Shown: positions 60,495-64,000 of the stretch, in pieces | How positions within the stretch are numbered: the first letter of the stretch is position 1 | How the letters are laid out: the number at the start of each line of letters is the position of its first letter | Assembly (NCBI RefSeq): GCF_002277815.1 | Contig: NZ_NKJI01000011.1 | Coordinates: 1-64,000, forward strand | Length of the DNA stretch: 64,000 nt | Source: Pseudomonas sp. ERMR1:02 | Lineage (GTDB): Bacteria; Pseudomonadota; Gammaproteobacteria; Pseudomonadales; Pseudomonadaceae | Direction of reading: 5' to 3' | Notes under the pieces: generated by a model | Seen by the model: the letters and a program-made list of their open reading frames with translations, nothing else | What the model was told of the DNA's origin: nothing | Database searches by the model: none | Made by a program: the position numbers and the translations under genes

Positions 60495-61865
60495 AGACTG
60501 TCAGAAATTTTGTGTTCGGGCATAACATGTTGAAAAGGAGCATGTATGCCGACCAAGAAGAAAACGGCCTCGGAGGCCAAACCCGAGCTTCCTTCGATCC
60601 CGAAGGAGCTGATTGATCAGTTCGTCAAAGGTCCAATGAGCGCCGAGGCGATTCAGGACGCCGCGATGGCGTTCAAAAAGGCGCTGATTGAACGAGCCCT
60701 TGGCGCCGAACTGGGTCACCACCTTGGCTATCTTCAGGGCGCACAGCGCCCTGAAGAGACGAGTAACCAGCGCAACGGCACAAGCGGCAAGACCGTGTTG
60801 ACCGACGATGGCCCGCTGCGGCTGGACATCCCGAGGGATCGCGACGGCAGCTTTGCGCCGATCCTGATTCCCAAACACGAGCGTCGTTTTACGGGTTTCG
60901 ATGACAAGATCATTGCCATGTACGCCCGTGGCATGACCGTTCGCGAGATCCGGGCATTCCTTTCGGAGCAGTACGGGACTGACGTTTCCCATGATTTCAT
61001 CAGCTCGGTCACCGACGCGGTCTTAGAGGAAGTTGCTGCCTGGCAGCAACGCCCACTTGAGCCGATGTATCCGGTGATTTTCTTCGATGCTCTGCGGGTC
61101 AAAATCCGTGAGGAAGGGCTGGTTCGCAACAAGGCCATTTACCTGGCGTTAGGGGTACTGCCAGACGGCACCCGAGATATCTTGGGCATTTGGATTGAGA
61201 ACACTGAGGGGGCCAAGTTCTGGATGAAGGTCTTCAACGACCTCAAAACCCGAGGCGTCGAAGATGTGCTAATCGCGGTGACCGATGGCCTCAAAGGCAT
61301 GCCAGAAGCCTTGAGCGCGGTGTATCCGACAGCGACCTTGCAGACCTGCATTGTGCATCTGATCCGCAACAGTCTTGATTACGCCGCCTGGGACAAGCGC
61401 CGTGAATTGGCCAAAGCCCTCAAGCCGATTTACCAAGCGCTTAATGTAGAAGCTGCCGAGCAAGCGCTGGACGCATTCGAAACCGGGCCTTGGGGCAAGC
61501 AGTACCCCACAGTCGTAGCCGCTTGGAGACGCGCCTGGGATCGAGTCATCCCGTTTTTCGTCTTCCCGCCTGGCATCAGAAAAGTGATCTACACCACCAA
61601 TGCCATCGAGAGCATCAATGCTCAGCTGCGCAAGATCATCAAGACAAGAGGCCACTTCCCGACTGACGATGCGGCAACAAAGCTGATTTGGCTGGCACTG
61701 CAAAACATCACTGCCAATTGGGGCAGCGCGGCGCACGACTGGAAGACAGCCATGAATCAATTTGCGATTCTTTATGGAGATCGATTTACCAGGTCAAACT
61801 GGTGAAATGAGGGCTTGCCTGACGGCAGGCCGTTACCGGCCCGCACACAAAATATCTGACACTCC
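60495..61865 (+). mobile_element. IS256-family insertion sequence, 1371 bp
   Basis: Terminal inverted repeats of ~26 bp: left GACTGTCAGAAATTTTGTGT and right, read inward, GAGTGTCAGATATTTTGTGT, with 3 mismatches over 26. The 10-bp CCCGCGAAGG occurs at 60485-60494 and 61866-61875, consistent with the 8-9 bp target duplication of this family. One transposase gene fills the element. Inserted in a REP. Confidence 0.88.
60546..61805 (+). CDS. IS256-family (mutator-type) transposase
   Basis: 419 residues. The DDE catalytic triad is visible: D in FFDALRVKIREEG near 179, D in AVTDGLKGMPEAL near 244, and E in YTTNAIESINAQLRK near 354. N-terminal zinc-free DNA-binding part has RNGTSGKTV. LQTCIVHLIRNSLDYAAWDKR is the family signature (C/H pair). 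Intact frame, so possibly active. Confidence 0.93.
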   Translation: MPTKKKTASEAKPELPSIPKELIDQFVKGPMSAEAIQDAAMAFKKALIERALGAELGHHLGYLQGAQRPEETSNQRNGTSGKTVLTDDGPLRLDIPRDRDGSFAPILIPKHERRFTGFDDKIIAMYARGMTVREIRAFLSEQYGTDVSHDFISSVTDAVLEEVAAWQQRPLEPMYPVIFFDALRVKIREEGLVRNKAIYLALGVLPDGTRDILGIWIENTEGAKFWMKVFNDLKTRGVEDVLIAVTDGLKGMPEALSAVYPTATLQTCIVHLIRNSLDYAAWDKRRELAKALKPIYQALNVEAAEQALDAFETGPWGKQYPTVVAAWRRAWDRVIPFFVFPPGIRKVIYTTNAIESINAQLRKIIKTRGHFPTDDAATKLIWLALQNITANWGSAAHDWKTAMNQFAILYGDRFTRSNW

Positions 61866-61897
61866 CCCGCGAAGGCGACCTTCCAGCCGCCACAGTT

Positions 61898-62008
61898 TCA
61901 ATGCTTTTGAGCAATCTGGATCAGATTGCCGCAGGAGTCGTCGAATACCGCCGTGGTGACTCGACCCATGGATGTCGGCGGCTGGGTGAAGCACTCGCCG
62001 GGGGCCTA
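61898..62008 (-). pseudogene. C-terminal relic of a VOC/glyoxalase-family protein
   Basis: Reads GECFTQPPTSMGRVTTAVFD, DSCGNLIQIAQKH, stop at 61898. D-[DP]-x-GN-x-IQI is the ending of glyoxalase/extradiol-type VOC proteins. No start; cut off next to the IS256 element. Confidence 0.5.
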
Positions 62009-62046
62009 AGCAGACTGACCTCAAGGGCTACCTCTGAACGAGCAGC

Positions 62047-62300
62047 CTATCTAACCTGCGAATTGCCAGCTTCCTCGGCAAATGTATGCGAGGCCGCCTC
62101 TATCCGCTCTTCGAGCTGGGCAATGTAGGCTTTAGCGTCGTCCAGGTTAGGGAACGAAATAGCAGTTTCGCCAAGCCAGACCTTGCAACCGTTTCCTTGC
62201 TCATTTGCTTCAATTTGATCTTCATCTGCAAACCCTTTGCTCTTGATGCGGCGGAGGGTATCGCACTTTTCAGTTGATTTAAAATGTATCGGAGGCTCTA
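62047..62300 (-). other. Open frame without start codon, possible broken small gene
   Basis: Minus frame reads LRRIKSKGFADEDQIEANEQ, GNGCKVWLGETAISFPNLDD, AKAYIAQLEERIEAASH to a stop at 62047. The sequence looks coding (helical, charged) but no ATG, GTG or TTG occurs in frame, so it is either truncated or frameshifted at the 5' end. Not recognised. Confidence 0.3.
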
Positions 62301-62327
62301 AAACAGGCCTTTCAAGGCTATTTAATG

Positions 62328-63113
62328 TCAGCCTTTAAACTTCGCCATGTCCTTCTCCAGGTGATATAGCAGCGATGCCAATTTCAGCTCGGCGTCGGCC
62401 AGCGCCTGCTCCGACGCGACTTGCCAGTAGGGTGCGATTTCGAGCAGATCACGTTCAGACTCGACCCGCAGGCACCATTGATGATGATCGTGCCATGAGC
62501 CGAGAGAGGCCTGTACCGACTTCAGTTCAGCTCTGGATTTATTCTTGAGTGGTGACGAGGCTGGAAAAGCATCGGTGAGATATCGCGCATTTTTCACGCT
62601 GATCCTCAGCTCGTGCCGGTCAAAATGCTTGTCCCGAAGCCCGGCAATCAGTTGATTGATTCTTTTCTTCAGGGCTTTCTGAATCTGTCTTTTGACATCA
62701 GTCAGCTCGCCGGCTCTCTCGGCAGTCCTGAACAACTCTGGCCATCGATCCAGTTCGCCAAACAGTTTGTCGAGCACTGGGCTAACGGCGATCTTCCGAT
62801 ACTGTTCTGTCAGGGTTGCGTTTCGGCTCATCGCCTGGCGCGGATAGCCCGTTTTCTGCAGTTCATCAATGATGACCTCCAGATCTCTCGTTGGGGTAGT
62901 CAGTCTGCCGACTTCAGATGCTGCCTGATTCAACGCTGCAACCTCAGGCATGTTGCGCAGCGGACGCAAAAGGCTTCGAATTTTGCGAACCGCGATCCCC
63001 AGATCATGCAGGGCTTCGCTGTCGCTATTGGCTTGAAGCCGAGCGCGGGAGTGATAGAGGGAGACTTCCAGGGAGATGATCTTGGCCACGAAATCGTCGA
63101 CAAAAGACATCAT
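62328..63113 (-). CDS. CHAD-domain protein
   Basis: 261 residues from ATG 63113 (GAGGACG RBS; ATG 63110 follows directly). A helical bundle with conserved histidines: SEALHDLGIAVRKIRSLLRP near 45 and RHELRISVKNARYLTDAF near 175, the CHAD landmarks. CHAD domains bind inorganic polyphosphate. It is divergent from the ParA-family gene. Confidence 0.8.
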   Translation of the reverse strand: MMSFVDDFVAKIISLEVSLYHSRARLQANSDSEALHDLGIAVRKIRSLLRPLRNMPEVAALNQAASEVGRLTTPTRDLEVIIDELQKTGYPRQAMSRNATLTEQYRKIAVSPVLDKLFGELDRWPELFRTAERAGELTDVKRQIQKALKKRINQLIAGLRDKHFDRHELRISVKNARYLTDAFPASSPLKNKSRAELKSVQASLGSWHDHHQWCLRVESERDLLEIAPYWQVASEQALADAELKLASLLYHLEKDMAKFKG

Positions 63114-63269
63114 CGTCCTCGCTTGTGAGTGGGGTTTGCAGAGGGTAGCAGAGCTTTTGTTCGCTGTAGCCATTGCACACGGGTAGTGCAATATAAAATC
63201 ATCAAGTTGCCGCAATGGATTCGCAGGAAATCGATACACTGAAATCTTTTGCCACAGGAAGGGCATTGA

Positions 63270-64000
63270 ATGCGTCGTGTTGTTTTCAATCAAAAAGGTG
63301 GAGTAGGCAAGTCGAGCATTGTGTGCAATCTGGCTGCTGTAAGCGCGATGGAAGGCTACCGGACGCTCGTTGTCGATCTGGATGCCCAAGCCAATTCCAC
63401 TTACTACCTCACAGGCCTGACCGGGGATAATATCCCGGTGGGCATTGCGGATTTTTTCAAGCAGACGCTGTCTTCAGGGCCGGCCGCCAAAAAAAGCCGC
63501 GCTCAGATCGTTGAGACCCCCTACGACAATCTTCACCTCATCACTGCCAGCGGCGAGCTTGCCGACCTGCAGCCCAAGCTGGAAGCGAAGTTCAAGATAA
63601 ACAAGCTGCGTAGGCTGCTGGACGACATTTCCCAGGACTACGACCGGATTTACATCGATACGCCTCCGGCAATGAATTTCTATGCGTTCAGTGCGCTGAT
63701 TGCCGCCGACGCGGTTTTGATTCCATTTGATTGCGACACTTTCGCTCGGCAGGCGTTGTACCAGGTTCTGGCACAGGTGGCAGAGCTTCAGGCTGACCAT
63801 AATGAGTCATTGGTCGTTGAAGGGATCGTCATCAATCAGTACTTGAGCACCACTGGCTTCCACCGCAATCTGGTCGAGGAACTTATCGAGGAAGGATTGC
63901 CGATCCTTCCGGTGTATCTCGGCAGCTCGGTCAAGATGCGTGAATCTCATGAGCGCTGCCAACCTTTGATTCACCTCGACAGGCATCACAAGCTGACAGG
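63270..64000 (+). CDS. ParA/MinD-family ATPase, cut by window end
   Basis: Starts ATG 63270 after AGGAAGGGC; 243 codons are open to the window edge with no stop. Deviant Walker A NQKGGVGKSS at residue ~7, VVDLDAQANST (Walker A'), and YDRIYIDTPPAMNFYAFSAL, which are the ParA signature set. Such proteins position chromosomes, plasmids or protein clusters by ATP-driven oscillation. No parB-like gene is in view. Its neighbour is a CHAD protein. Confidence 0.88.
   Translation, partial: MRRVVFNQKGGVGKSSIVCNLAAVSAMEGYRTLVVDLDAQANSTYYLTGLTGDNIPVGIADFFKQTLSSGPAAKKSRAQIVETPYDNLHLITASGELADLQPKLEAKFKINKLRRLLDDISQDYDRIYIDTPPAMNFYAFSALIAADAVLIPFDCDTFARQALYQVLAQVAELQADHNESLVVEGIVINQYLSTTGFHRNLVEELIEEGLPILPVYLGSSVKMRESHERCQPLIHLDRHHKLT

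Noticed and set aside
1..64000. tRNA, rRNA, integrase and phage genes looked for
   Set aside because: None recognised by eye; the only mobile genes seen are the two transposases.

Overview
The window reads as chromosomal DNA of a Pseudomonas of the fluorescens group. Proteins such as MsrA, IlvD, NirBD, malate:quinone oxidoreductase, RlhA, a DUF6124 protein, PCu(A)C/SCO and PuuA/PuuB-like enzymes look typical of that group. More than twenty intergenic gaps carry the TGTAGGAGC-type REP palindromes of these genomes. No tRNA, rRNA or CRISPR array was seen. This assignment rests on recognition by eye, not on a search. Layout, left part: 1-4.8 kb holds a PhnC/PhnD-type oxyanion importer (ATPase frameshifted), a frameshifted NtaA/DszA-type flavin monooxygenase with a degraded flavin-reductase-like tail, and a polar amino acid importer. 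5-9 kb has a creatininase-family hydrolase behind a decayed MFS permease, and an MFS exporter divergent from an HxlR regulator. 8.7-11.4 kb has an FMN alpha-hydroxy-acid oxidase next to a GlcD-like FAD enzyme. 11.7-13.8 kb is an accessory patch with a lipoprotein, an ~870 bp imperfect palindrome, and two broken genes. 13.8-20.8 kb carries a methyltransferase, an Fsr-like exporter with its divergent AraC regulator, a phosphoesterase, LldD and a large MscS channel. Middle: 20.9-26.6 kb is a probable gamma-glutamylation pathway (permease, Fe-ADH, ALDH, glutamine synthetase-like ligase). 27-33.2 kb groups a Zn-ADH, an ALDH, an epoxide-hydrolase-like enzyme and a two-gene flavin monooxygenase system whose genes share a TGGTATACC operator. 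33.6-36.8 kb is a PuuB-PuuR-PuuA-like set. At 37.4 kb lies an isolated gene for a protein that is about 42% methionine and 9% cysteine, built from two tandem modules; it is the most unusual gene here. 38-47.7 kb has a cupin regulator coupled to a 51-residue protein, a Mop protein, RlhA, MscS, a hemerythrin, and a pair made of a heme-oxygenase-like diiron protein and an NPPY methyltransferase. Right part: an IS110/IS1111-type element sits inside a REP (47.85-49.28 kb). It is followed by MsrA, PCu(A)C and SCO; then nirBD with a hairpin/terminator leader; a chemoreceptor relic between two REPs; ilvD divergent from mqo; a DUF6124 gene with a structured leader; an IS256-family element in another REP; a CHAD protein; and a ParA-family ATPase running off the end. 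Themes: metabolism is dominated by nitrogen and carbon scavenging (amines, hydroxy acids, nitrite, two-component monooxygenases). REPs are both targets for insertion sequences and the source of stop codons for three genes. At least three otherwise intact genes are broken by single missing bases, which should be checked as possible assembly error before being called pseudogenes.
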